A DNA stretch of 28,760 nt from Gnetum montanum. Its lineage: Eukaryota > Streptophyta > Gnetopsida > Gnetales > Gnetaceae. The notes below the pieces were generated by a model. It was not told where the DNA came from, ran no database searches, and saw only the letters and a program-made list of their open reading frames with translations. Location: positions 11,771 through 40,530 of the forward strand of contig MNCI01030951.1 in NCBI GenBank assembly GCA_015680685.1. Direction: 5' to 3'. The position numbers were made by a program, and so were the translations under genes. Shown here in pieces: positions 19,381-28,760 of this stretch. Positions within the stretch are counted from its first letter, which is position 1, and every line of letters starts with the position of its first letter.

Positions 19381-19998
19381 AAATGAAGGAAACCTTTCAC
19401 AAAGTCTGGCCAAATATCGGGAGTAGGATGACCAATCATCTCATGATTTTAGAATATTTTTCAAAGTTGCAGTCTAGTCTTTAGGGTTCCTTGTCTGGTG
19501 TTATTATTGGGTATTAAAAAGCTTTGGTGTCATGTCTCCAACAATGGAAATAATGTCTATTATTCAGTAGCAACGTTGTTTCCGTGCTGGGATGGATTTG
19601 AAATGTTTCTTGCTAATTTAGAATAGACGGTTGGATTGATTCCTCTCTGTTATCCTGCTTTACGATTATAAATTTATATAAAGTCATATTCTGTGTTGTG
19701 GATAAAGCTTGAATCATTACTTTTGATTTGGGTGGCTTGAAAATTCTGAGGATTCAAATCTTCTCCTTCTCAGATAGTCAGATCGGAAGTTGAATCCAGG
19801 AGCCCAGCAGACGTAGCTAAAGAAACCAATTGTAGTACCAAACATCTCGACCTACAGTTTTTTTTTTTTTTTATTTTTTGATGTTTGCCTCGTCTCTTTC
19901 TTAATGAAAATAAAGGATTATTATGATGATTGCCTAGGATTTCCCAGGATTCTCATTCAAATGAAACAGGCTCTCAGCAGGAACAGTGAAAGCACAAA
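19381..19998 (+). other. 3' flank of the Dof-like gene
   Basis: No ORF of note. It has a long T run at 19858-19872 and AATAAA at 19909-19914, a possible polyadenylation signal about 530 bp after the stop. Whether the transcript extends that far cannot be seen. Confidence 0.35.
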
Positions 19999-20175
19999 AT
20001 GCTACCGCTGCTGCTGCTCCTCCTCCTGCAGATGTCCATGATTCTTCTTACTCTTTCCCATTGTTCCATCCACAGCCAGCCTTTGAAGGTAAAAGAAGGC
20101 CAGGACGAAGCTCGTGGCCTCAAGAAAACCCTAGCAAATCACAATCTCGTCATAGCAGTGCATAGCAAGCTCTGA
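19999..20175 (+). CDS. Possible small secreted peptide (58 aa)
   Basis: A 58-codon frame starting MLPLLLLLLLQMSMILLTL, a strong hydrophobic leader like a signal peptide, with a plausible cleavage region around SHCSIHSQ (residues 20-27). It is followed by a hydrophilic, basic remainder ending NHNLVIAVHSKL. Only one cysteine is present, and no CLE, IDA, RALF, PSK or CEP signature was recognised. The leader arises from a (CTG/CTC)n run, which can mimic a signal peptide by chance. Alternatively it is a first exon ending at TTGAAG|GTAAAA (about 20090). Confidence 0.25.
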   Translation: MLPLLLLLLLQMSMILLTLSHCSIHSQPLKVKEGQDEARGLKKTLANHNLVIAVHSKL

Positions 20176-21012
20176 AATTTCAATCCCCTCAGCCTCGGAA
20201 GCCTGCATCTGGCTTTCAATTTCATGTTGTTCCCTTGATCTCTTCTATCTCCAAAATTGCACCGAGTTGCTGCTCGTGAATTCCGCAGAATCTTCGCGAA
20301 ATTTGCACAACAAAACACAGCCCGAGGACTCTTCTTTCACAAACCCTCCTCTTCCTTGCTTAATACCAAGATAGGTATAGAATTGGAATCGCTTGTTTCA
20401 AGTGCAATCACATGGGGCATTTTTAGTGGCAGAAGCCCAATTCCTTGACTTCTGAAATCAACATCATGGCTCGTCATTCTTTGTTGAAACCTTAGCGCAG
20501 CGGAAAAATTCCTGATTTTTCCCATCACAGGACGGACATTTCAGTGTTCCCTCTCCGCAGCTGCTGCTGTTTTTACCGGATTTTTGTTCTATTGCGAGCC
20601 GAAGGTTTTGCTACAGTTTGTCTGTGATTTGAAGAAAATGGACCCAATGGCCAAGTGAATGCAGTTTCTACTATGGAAATTTTTTTTTATTTAAATTCCA
20701 CTTTTATTTTTATTAGTAGTATTTAGGTTTGCTATGTTCTGATGGATGAATTCTTCGACTGGAATTAGGTCATGAAGCATTGTCATAGAGGTCAATTAAT
20801 TTTGATTACGAGTTGCAGTGGAACCAATTAGGGTTATCTACTATCTTTTATGAGGAATCTTACTGTTTAATTTCTTTGTTGCAAGATTGCTTTAGGCACT
20901 TATAACTATTGTGATAGAAGTATATTAAAGCCTCAAGAAATTCCATGAAAAATATTTAATCCCACTATGATTCTAGAATTACTATGGTTGATTTAGTAAA
21001 GATATTTCCTTA
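20176..21012. other. Intergenic sequence, no supported gene
   Basis: It holds a 63-codon plus-strand frame at 20257-20448 (MHRVAAREFRRIFAKF, with an amphipathic, organelle-targeting-like start) and an overlapping minus-strand frame at 20528-20337. Neither has a recognisable domain or clear splice context. The rest is AT-rich. Confidence 0.4.
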
Positions 21013-21908
21013 TGGGCATGTTTTACCCCTACTGGCTTGGAAGCGGTAACATGGATTGCAGGAAGTACTCATTTTCTTATTGCATATTTTTGTCTTGTTT
21101 TGGCAAAATAATAATAATAGTAATAATAAAATAAAATAAAATTATTTTCTCTCTTAATTGAAACTTATGACTTTATTCATAAATACTAATTTTCTTTATC
21201 ACTTAAAAGATAAAGAAGATCGCCAACTTTCATGCATTGAAGACACATGGCAGCCATGCTTCTCTTCCAAAGAGAAAAATAAGGAGGAAAAAAACGTAAG
21301 AGCTATATAAGCTCAAATACATAGATGAAGAGGCATCAAGAGAGAAGAAAATGATGTCTCTTGGCTTTTCTATTTTGCTTTCCATATCCTACTTCTTTCC
21401 TTCTCCCTTCTCTACTCATGTTCCATCCTACCATCTCTCAATTCTATAGCATTTCTCCCTTTCCATATTAAAGTATTGTTGTTGCTACATTAAAGTATTG
21501 TTGTTGCTACGTGCAACTCCTTGCTTAGTGTTGTTGCTATTGTTGATAGTAGTTGCTACTAGATGGTGTCATTGTCTACAAGTTGTCAATGCTACCTACG
21601 TATGAGTGTGCTATCTACTATTGTCACGGCTATTTACAAATATGAACAATCATGCTAAGTTCCTTATAAGTTTATCATTTACTTAATATAATGATTTTCT
21701 TTCAGTTATTTTTCCTTGCAAGTAACTTAATATTTTCTAATTTAATGTTCTACATGTTTTATGAAAATTATTGGTCACATTTTCTCTTTCACTCGAGACT
21801 ATTCCTAGGCTAGTCATGCCCATAAGTAAGGTTCCCTAGGCAATAGCATTGCCAAATCGTACACTTTAGAGGCATTATGCATTAGTTTGCCTAAATTTCA
21901 CGTCAACA
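21013..21908 (+). repeat. 5' LTR of element A (left boundary approximate)
   Basis: The right end (CAACA at 21904-21908) and the preceding 120 bp (gagactattcctagg, then ccctaggcaatag) match the end of the element B LTR (24941-25045). A TATA box (TATATAA) is at 21304-21310. A perfect 22-bp tandem duplication lies at 21467-21510. The start is uncertain: TG dinucleotides at 21013 and 21019 are candidates, the latter followed by a segment resembling the B LTR start (ttttaccc against cttcaccc). Confidence 0.55.
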
Positions 21909-21917
21909 TTCCCTCTC

Positions 21918-21936
21918 TAGCGCTAGAAGGAGGGCC
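21918..21936 (+). other. Primer-binding-site motif of element A
   Basis: TAGCGCTAGAAGGAGGGCC starts 10 bases after the LTR end and aligns with the equivalent in element B (25052). The motif TGGCGCTAGAAGGAGGG is one I recall from plant gypsy elements; here the second base has mutated. I do not assign the tRNA. Confidence 0.55.
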
Positions 21937-22077
21937 ACCATTACAATTTCCCTCAACCAACTCTCATCCTCCATTATCTTGTCATTGGTTTCAATTTTCT
22001 TTCTTTTTTTCCTTTGCTACTTTAATCCAAAAAAAGTTCTTTTTTTTTTTAAATCACCTTTCTTGTTAACTTAGTTT

Positions 22078-23791
22078 ATGGTTGGACCTAGTGAAGCTTT
22101 TAGGCCTCAAACTAGGAAAGCAACAAGACAAAACATCTTCACTAGTCACTTTCCAAGTCATATCCCTACAAGATCTAGATCTAAGTTCTCATGCTCTTCA
22201 ATCATGGCAAACCTTGCTGCCCAACCTTTGGTCAATAATCCTTTTAACTTTCAAAACTTCAACCCAATTCCAAAACCTCCTCAACATATTTCCCTTTCTT
22301 TTGATCCATCTACCAATAACACTCGTCAAAATCTTTAGAATTTCAAGACATTAGTAGGCATCCACAACATAGTACAACATGATGTGGCCTGTAAGTCTTT
22401 TGTCACCACCTTCCGAGGCACAACAACTCAATGGTTTCTAACACTTCCTAATTCATCAATCTTAACTTGGAATGACTTTAAATCATGTTTCCTCTATCGA
22501 TTTAATAAGTTTACTAGCCCCACTATAGCTTCTAGTAACTTTACTAGCCTCCAAAAACTTAGTGGAGAAACAATTAGAAATTACAATTTAAGATTCCTCC
22601 AACAATTGTCATATGTTCCTAGCAAGATGTGACCACAACCAAAAGGAATCTTAAACTTTTTCCTCTCAATCATAGATCTTTTCTTCACATATGCAATCAA
22701 ATCTAATCCTAATATCACTAACTTACAAGAAGCCATGTCCAAAGTAGTATAACTTGAATAAATCACTCTCACAAACTCCTTACAATCCCAATTCAGAACT
22801 CTGGGCTTAGGTTCCCAAACCCCAATAGTCCCAAATCCTTTTCAAAATGATCCGCCAATCCTCAACTCTCTACAAAATATTCAATGTCCAAATGCTTCAT
22901 CTTCTTTATTTCTCAAAACCTTGGCCTAAATAACAATCAATCAAAGGCCTTAATTCAATCTATTATCAATCCTTCCTCCATACCCTCTATCCCTAACCCT
23001 AAGACAACACAAGCCTTCAACTTACCTAAAGTTAAGAATCAACCTCCAATGAACCAAGTCTTTATCACCATACAAAAGCTTTCTAATGAAGTGATTGAAC
23101 CAAAATGCAACAATGTTAAAATAAGAAATCAACATAACAAGGCAACTAGAAACTTACAAGAAGTAGCTCTTAGTGAATATTGTAGCTTACATAAAACCAA
23201 ACAACATTATGAGAAGTCTTGCCCTCAATTCCAAGACTTATATGGGGATATCACACAAGAATTACAAAACAAACAAAAAGAAAAAGCCCCACTAAAGATT
23301 CTAGAAATCCCTAGTGAAACTGAAAATGAAGTAGTAGCATCCTTTGAGCAAGTCATGATCAATGAACCTACCCTTGCAAATGCACAATTTAGGAAGATGA
23401 GTAACATCATGATAAACTCTAGGAACCTAGAAGGGAACACATACATCCCTCCTAGCAAATGAAACCATAATGATACATCTCAACAACAAACACAACCTTG
23501 AACATCATTACAAATCCATAATCATCCCAACCAAAACCAACCTAGGCCTAGGAGTGAGATAAAAACTTATGATCTTATAGAAGATTTGAAAAGGGTTAAG
23601 GCAATCATATTCATGTATGTTCCTTTACAATTTACGGAAGCAAAAGAAGCAATACATGGATTGATTAATGAATCTAAAGTTAAGAGTCCTACAAATGAAA
23701 AACAAGTTTATTTCGTAGATGGTGCTAGAATCCTTAACACACCCTTTCTTCACCAACAAGACAAGAAAGATCAACCTCCTTTTCTAAGCAC
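22078..23791 (+). pseudogene. gag: gag of element A, broken
   Basis: Capsid precursor remnant. It starts at 22078 (MVGPSEAFRPQTRKATRQN). The gag domain lies at about 22230-22720: NPFNFQNFNPIPKPPQHIS, FVTTFRGTTTQWFLTLPN and FTSPTIASSNFTSLQKLSG. A zinc-knuckle variant is at about 23178-23222 (CSLHKTKQHYEKSC, pattern CX2HX4HX4C). The reading ends at LNTPFLHQQDKKDQPPFLSTVV, next to the element B LTR. Damage: TAG at 22336, TGA at 22630, further stops near 22750, a frameshift between about 22750 and 22884, TGA at 23460 and another stop near 23500. It aligns segment by segment with element B. Confidence 0.8.
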
Positions 23792-25045
23792 TGTTGTGAC
23801 CAACTTCACCCATGCTAGGCATAGGGCCTTATCTGAACCAATTTAATTATATCAATAAATATAAAATTTTAAAAATTAAAAAAAAATAGAAGACCATGAG
23901 GTTGCACATAGCCATTGTCAACATGCTGGTGGGCTTCATTAGCCCGTTTGAAATAGATTTTAAAAGAGAATAAATTAAGGACGTCACCCTCAGTTTAAAA
24001 AAATAAAAAATATACTAAAAATAAAATTAAATATAAACTAACGCTTATTTTCTGGTTTCTTTTAGGTGGCTTGACGTGGATAAGGGTGGCTGGACTTAGG
24101 GTTAGGTTTCTCGTTTCTTTTCACAGCCACTATAAAACAGGGAAAGAGGAGGAGATTTTAGAAAACCAAGGAAGAGGCTTCTCTGGCAGATCCGCTGCCA
24201 CCTGCAGCGCCTTCTTTTCTGTCCGCTACCACTGCTGTCCCTTCGCCACCCACGCCTACCACTGTAGCATCTCCGTCCTCTCTGTTCCCTCGTCCCTGCT
24301 ACATCACTGTTTCTGCCACGCCGTGTTGTTGTTCCTGCGCCTGCCACTGCTGCATTACCCCGCCGCTGCTGGTTTTCACCACCCGTCGCTATCTGTTGGT
24401 TTTCACCTCCTACAACGCCATCTGATCGCCTGCCGCCCACACAGCCATCTTCACTGCCGCTGCTGCGCAGACCCTCCCTCGAGCTACACGTGAGACAGTG
24501 ACCTCTCTTCTTATCCACGTCTGCAGCAACCATGACCTCTCTCTTTCTCCAGGCCCACTGCTCCCGCTGTCTGCTGCGTGGATCTCTGCTCCTGCCGTGC
24601 TGCCTCCTCTGCTACCACACTGCGCTGTTGTTTCTCCTGCGCCGCACAGCTGAAAAATTTCATCCAAGAAGGTGTACACGTGCCGCTTCTTCAGCTTGGT
24701 ATCGTGTACAATCCTCTGCGGATCCATTCCCCAGCCTCTGCATCACCGGCGGAAAGGAGTCCATGAAATTCGACTGCACTCCCCTCTCTGCCCGTTTACA
24801 CAGTGCATCTTATTATTTTTAAGTTTCAAATGTTAAATTAAACTGGAGTATTTAGATATTAAATTAAATCTAAGCTTTTATTTTGATATTCCATTTAAAA
24901 TATTGTTATTATTTTTCTGTCACATTGCCCTTTCCAGCTGAGACTATTCTCGGGTTTCCGTACCCATACGGGAGGCGCCCTAGGCGATAGTCTCCTAAAA
25001 CGAGTTTTCACAGGTGTTCACGTGTCCAAAATTTACGCATCAACA
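23792..25045 (+). repeat. 5' LTR of element B
   Basis: 1254 bp with 5-bp inverted ends TGTTG...CAACA. The end segment is shared with element A. A striking middle part (about 24180-24800) is rich in C and in CTGC/CCAC units, unlike the AT-rich flanks. The left boundary rests on the inverted ends and on the loss of gag homology to element A; a shift of a few bases is possible. Confidence 0.65.
24072..24137 (+). promoter_or_regulatory. LTR promoter of element B: TATA box, ACGT element, telo-box-like motif
   Basis: TATAAAA at 24131-24137 is preceded by TTAGGGTTAGGTTT (24096-24109), whose complement resembles the plant telo-box (AAACCCTAA-type), and by TGACGTGG (24072-24079), a bZIP-type ACGT element. 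The order and distances suit a core promoter; activity is not shown. Confidence 0.45.
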
Positions 25046-25051
25046 CCTTTT

Positions 25052-25069
25052 TGGTGCTAGAAGAAGGGC
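25052..25069 (+). other. Primer-binding-site motif of element B
   Basis: TGGTGCTAGAAGAAGGGC begins six bases after the LTR end and parallels element A (21918). Confidence 0.55.
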
Positions 25070-25432
25070 AATTCCTCAACCTTTTCTCTATTTTCTTTTT
25101 ATGTTTCTTTTTCTTTAAAAAATATAGATTATCATTTCTTTCTATTTAATTTTTGGCCCTTTATTTTCAATTTTACTGCTTTATTTTAATTTCAAAATTT
25201 TCAAAATTTCCAAATTTATATTCTAGAAATCCTTTTTAATTTGTTTTTCTGAAATTTAATTTAGGTGATTTAAATTGTTTTACTTCTTATTTGCTTTCTT
25301 GAAATTTTACAATTTCAATTTTACTTTTAAAAATTTTAAAAATTAAAAAATATAGTATTCAAATGTTTTTTTTTATTTTCTTTAATTTTCATAGTTTATT
25401 AGCATTTTACATTTCTTGTTATTTCTCATTTT
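25070..25432 (+). other. AT-rich untranslated leader of element B
   Basis: Runs of T and A without an ORF between the primer-binding site and the gag start. Nothing else seen. Confidence 0.5.
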
Positions 25433-28327
25433 ATGAGTGAACTTTCTTACGGAGTATCTCAACAAAGAACTCATACTCCTACCCCTAGTCAACCAGTTAC
25501 TCGTCAATATACTTCGAGAAAACAACGTGCTTCACTTTTTCCAAGTACAATTCCTAAAAAACCTCGAACTAAGATGGCAGCCCATCAACCCCCAACTCCC
25601 TTAGTAAGGAGCCCTTTTAACTTTCACAACTACCACGACATACCAAAGTCCCTTCAAAACATAAACTTATTCTTCGATCCTTCAAACCCTACGAATGATG
25701 CACGTCAACACATACAATGTTTTGAAACTTTATTAGGGATCCACAACATTATACACAATGATGTGGCATGCAGAGTGTTTGTAACAACGTTTAGAACCAA
25801 AGCAACCCAATGGTTCTTAATGCTTCCTGATGCCTCTATCAACACATGGCAAGAATTCAAAAACAAGTTTTTGAATCAATTTGACAAATTTACAAGCCCT
25901 GCTATCGCATCAAGCAACTTTACCAGCCTAAGAAAGCTACCCGGGGAAAACGTTAGGGATTATAATCTTAGATTCCTCCATCAACTTGCCTATGTGCCAA
26001 ATGAGATGCGACCACAACCAGATGGTATTCTCAACTTCTATCTCTCTACCATCGACCCATTATTTGCTTATGCTATCAAATCTTATCCCAACATAATGGA
26101 AATATAAGGTGTAATGTCAAAAGCTGTGGAATTAGAGCAAATAACCCTTATGAATAGCATCCAAACCCAATTTGGGATGATGAGTGTTAGCAACCCGATG
26201 CAATCAAACCCACTCCTACCAAATTTTCAAACACCTAATATTATGCCTCAAGTTGTTTCTCCTTTTCAATCAACTCCACCTTTATGTAATTACTCACAAG
26301 GCCCCATGTCCACTTCATTCTCACCATCCAACACTAGTTTGAATGATGACAACTCAAAAGCCTTGATTCAATCCATCATAAACCCAAATGGGACATCAAA
26401 TTCTATTGAACCACCAACCCAAACTCAAAATCAGATGACCTAAATACTTACTTCACTACAAAAAATATCCAACGAAGTGGTTGAGTTAAAGAGAAACAAT
26501 AGTAAAAGCCCTATACAACCAGGACAGCCAAGTGCATCAACCAATGATGATTATTGTCGTCTTCACAATACGAGGCAACATTCTGAAAAGACTTGTCCTC
26601 AGTTCATGGCATTGTATGGTGACAATACCCAAGGGCAACGAAGTGGAAAAGCCCCTATCATGGTTCTTGATGTACCTCATGAGACAGAAAATAAGGAGGT
26701 TTCCTCATTAGAACAAGTCATGGTAGGCGATCCCAACCCACACAACACTCGCTACCGTAAAATCAATGACATTATAAATGCTACGCAACGACAAACTAGA
26801 AACAATTTCTATACACCTCCAAACAAAAGTGTTCCTAGTTCAAACAATGGAAATAATCAATCTGGGTCATCCCAAGTAATTACCCCACAACAACCAAAAC
26901 CCCCATCTATACTTAGGAAAGTTTCATCTCAACAAGAAGCCAAAGATGAACCTAAGAATTACGATTTGGTTGAGGACTTAAAAAAACTGAAAGCCAACAT
27001 TTCAATGTATGACCTTCTACACTTTAACGAAATGAAAGAAGTGATTCAGGATATGGTTCATACACCTGTAGCCCAAAGAGAAAAACCCCCAACTCCCGAA
27101 AGGCATGTTCACTTTGCAGAATGTCCTAACACATTATTAGTACAAAATATGGATAATTTTATGCCTAGTAGAAAGGATCATCCCCCTTTTCTAACCACTT
27201 TGATTATTTTAGGAAAGAATGTCCATAACTATTTAATGGATTCAGGTGCAACTGTTAGTGTTATGCCTCTTGACATTTGTAACACCTTAGGAGCACAAAT
27301 GATACCACAAACTAAAAGTGTAATTCAACTTGATGGATCTAGCGTACCTGTAGTAGGGTTATTAAAAGGAGTAAAAGTACAACTTAAGAAATACCCAACA
27401 TTTACATGTTATACAGACATCCTAGTAGTTGACATGAAACCCACATATGGTGTGCTCTTATCTAGAACTTTTGGAGCTAAGTTTGGGGGCTTCTTTAGGT
27501 CAGATTTCTCGGAATTATCGATCCCTATCAAAGGAAAATCTGAATACATGACTATACCCCAAGAACCCTTCTACAAACAAGTAGTAACAAACTTGGATCA
27601 ACAAAATCAATCTTTGGAAGATCGAAATGCTAATCTTTATGTTGGGGTTATTGAGGTTGAGTGTAGTGAACATGTTGAAAATGACTATGTAAGTGGAACT
27701 ACAAAAAGTCCTATCTCTTATGCAGACCCCATCAAATCCTATCAAAGTTCTAGAGAAGGTGAAGAAAACTATGGAGACACCTTACCTTATCAACAACACG
27801 ATGGATTTTGTCTAAGTGATCCACCACCTTTAGGGGAAGACAAAGATATAAATAAGACCTTACCTCTTAAAACATTTGAAGGTGTGCTAAATTTTAACAA
27901 TACATCCATGAAACATTCTCCTAGAAAAGCTATATCCGATGACCCACCAAGACCTAGACCTATCATTAAAACTTATATTAAGGAAAAACTTTATAGAAAA
28001 CGATCAAGCAAGGTAAAAGTAGGTCTTGATTTTCATAATCTTAAGCATCAACAAATGGTCAAGAGACGGTTCAATAAAAAACATCTAGTTAAAAATTTTC
28101 AAGTAGGCGATCTAGTCCTTAAGAGAAATAGAACGTCTGGTCAGACCAGCCCTCAAACTAAGTTTTCACCTATGTGGTCAGGTCCATTCCAAATTTTAGG
28201 CATCACTACCCTGAATGTATTTAAGATTGCTGATTTGCAAGGATATAGGTTGAATAGGAATTTTAATGCATTTCATTTGAAACATTTCTACTCAGGTACC
28301 CCACGTGGGCATCTGGTAGATTCTTAG
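25433..28327 (+). pseudogene. gag-pol: gag-protease fused to the integrase C-terminus (element B)
   Basis: One frame of 965 codons interrupted only by TAA at 26105-26107 and TAA at 26441-26443. Order: basic N-terminus (residues 1-50); gag domain (about 60-195, with TQWFLMLPDASINTWQEF); zinc-knuckle variant at 26555-26596 (CRLHNTRQHSEKTC, CX2HX4HX4C, also in element A); aspartic protease with the active-site segment YLMDSGATVSVMP (DSGA at 27239-27250, about residue 603) and ILVVDMKPTYGVLLSR; a polar linker; then the integrase C-terminal part (VKRRFNKKHLVKNFQVGDLV near 28050, and WSGPFQI, the GPY/F motif, at about 28175). RT, RNase H and the integrase catalytic core are absent. The join lies roughly at 27900-28040 and keeps the frame. 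Gag packages RNA and protease matures it; the loss makes the copy dependent on other elements. Confidence 0.8.
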
Positions 28328-28760
28328 TTGTGTGTTTTCTTCCTCTTTTTATTGCATTGCATATGTAAATTATTGTATTTTCATATTTTGCTTGCATTTC
28401 CATCATTTCTTTCTTAGCATATTGTTTTGATTATTGTGTTCTTCATATGATTTTAATAATCATTGGTCATTTGAGTTACTTGATGTTGGGCCATCTTAAC
28501 ACCATTGAAAAATAATGCAGGTATGACATAATTTAATATTACTATGATATAATGCTATAAAATTTACTCTATATTTTATACTGTAACTCTCTTTGATTGA
28601 TTCCAAGGTTTCAGTTTATTTGTTATGCTTGATTATGGAGCATTTGATTTATACAAACTTATCATGCAATCATCATGATCATGTGAGTGTAGGATTGGTG
28701 ATGTTGGAGAGTGGTTAGTCATAATTACTAGGTGACCTTGGAAAATTCTATCCTTTCCTC
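28328..28760 (+). other. 3' non-coding region of element B
   Basis: AT-rich, no ORF and no recognisable LTR start or polypurine tract up to the window end. Confidence 0.45.

Larger units (their letters stand above)
21013..23791 (+). mobile_element. Element A: decayed Ty3/gypsy element, cut by element B
   Basis: The 5' LTR is followed by a primer-binding-site motif and a gag reading that parallels element B from end to end. Homology to the B gag stops at PPFLSTVV, just before the protease, exactly where the B LTR begins. The remainder of A is expected beyond the right window edge, past the 3' LTR of B. Confidence 0.65.
23792..28760 (+). mobile_element. Element B: Ty3/gypsy element lacking RT, RNase H and the integrase core; right end outside the window
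   Basis: 5' LTR (23792-25045), primer-binding site (25052), leader, gag-protease reading frame fused to an integrase C-terminus (25433-28327), then non-coding sequence to the window edge. The 3' LTR is not reached: no TGTTGTGACC-like start is seen after 28327. It appears to have inserted into element A in the same orientation. The five bases agcac (23787-23791) should reappear after its 3' LTR. Confidence 0.75.

Noticed and set aside
24071-24822. Several overlapping frames of 60-140 codons on both strands
   Set aside because: They lie within the LTR of element B and result from its C-rich, CTGC-repetitive composition; no domain seen.
1-28760. CRISPR arrays, bacterial operons, tRNA or rRNA genes
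   Set aside because: No regularly spaced short repeats with unique spacers, no ribosome-binding-site-led gene clusters, and no RNA gene consensus were seen.

Overview
The window looks like nuclear DNA of a seed plant with a large, repeat-rich genome. The reasons are several degraded Ty3/gypsy LTR retrotransposons with plant-type primer-binding sites, a Dof-type zinc finger (a plant-lineage transcription factor family), and a gene model with GT-AG introns. The species cannot be named from the sequence. Nothing bacterial, organellar, CRISPR-like or tRNA/rRNA-like was seen. All family names rest on motif recognition; no search was run.

Layout. (1) 1-15631 is a nest of three related LTR retrotransposons, all transcribed from the minus strand. 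Element 3 is the outer host. Its tRNA-Asp-type primer-binding site lies at 6065-6082, and its 5' LTR is split into 6084-6246 and 14913-15631. Element 2 (6247-14907) sits inside that LTR, flanked by a perfect 5-bp target duplication (atggt). Element 1 (1-5006, cut by the left window edge) adjoins the internal part of element 3 and is probably inserted in it. (2) 15632 to about 21012 is a 5.4-kb island free of recognisable LTR elements. It holds a three-exon gene for a 182-residue Dof-like zinc-finger protein (18606-19380), a possible small secreted peptide (19999-20175) and an odd cluster of direct and inverted repeats (16819-17079). (3) From about 21013 to the right edge are two related plus-strand Ty3/gypsy elements: a decayed copy A (about 21013-23791), and copy B (from 23792), which appears to have inserted into A at the edge of the protease region.

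Elements 1 and 2 encode a gag of about 660 codons and a second ORF with an arginine-rich start, a domain resembling the 'putative plant transposon protein' family and a coiled coil. Both lack protease, reverse transcriptase, RNase H and integrase, so they look like a non-autonomous family mobilised in trans. Element 1 has also lost most of ORF2. Element B is non-autonomous in another way: gag and protease run in one frame straight into the integrase C-terminus, with RT, RNase H and the integrase core missing. Every coding region in the retrotransposons carries stops or frameshifts.

Most worth a second look: the Dof-like protein with altered finger spacing (CX2C-X24-CX2C); the arrays of palindromes just upstream of the LTR TATA boxes (GATATC units at 14-bp steps in elements 2 and 3, a different GC-rich dyad in element 1); an internal LTR-promoter-like module upstream of ORF2 in element 2; and the gag-protease-integrase-tail fusion in element B.
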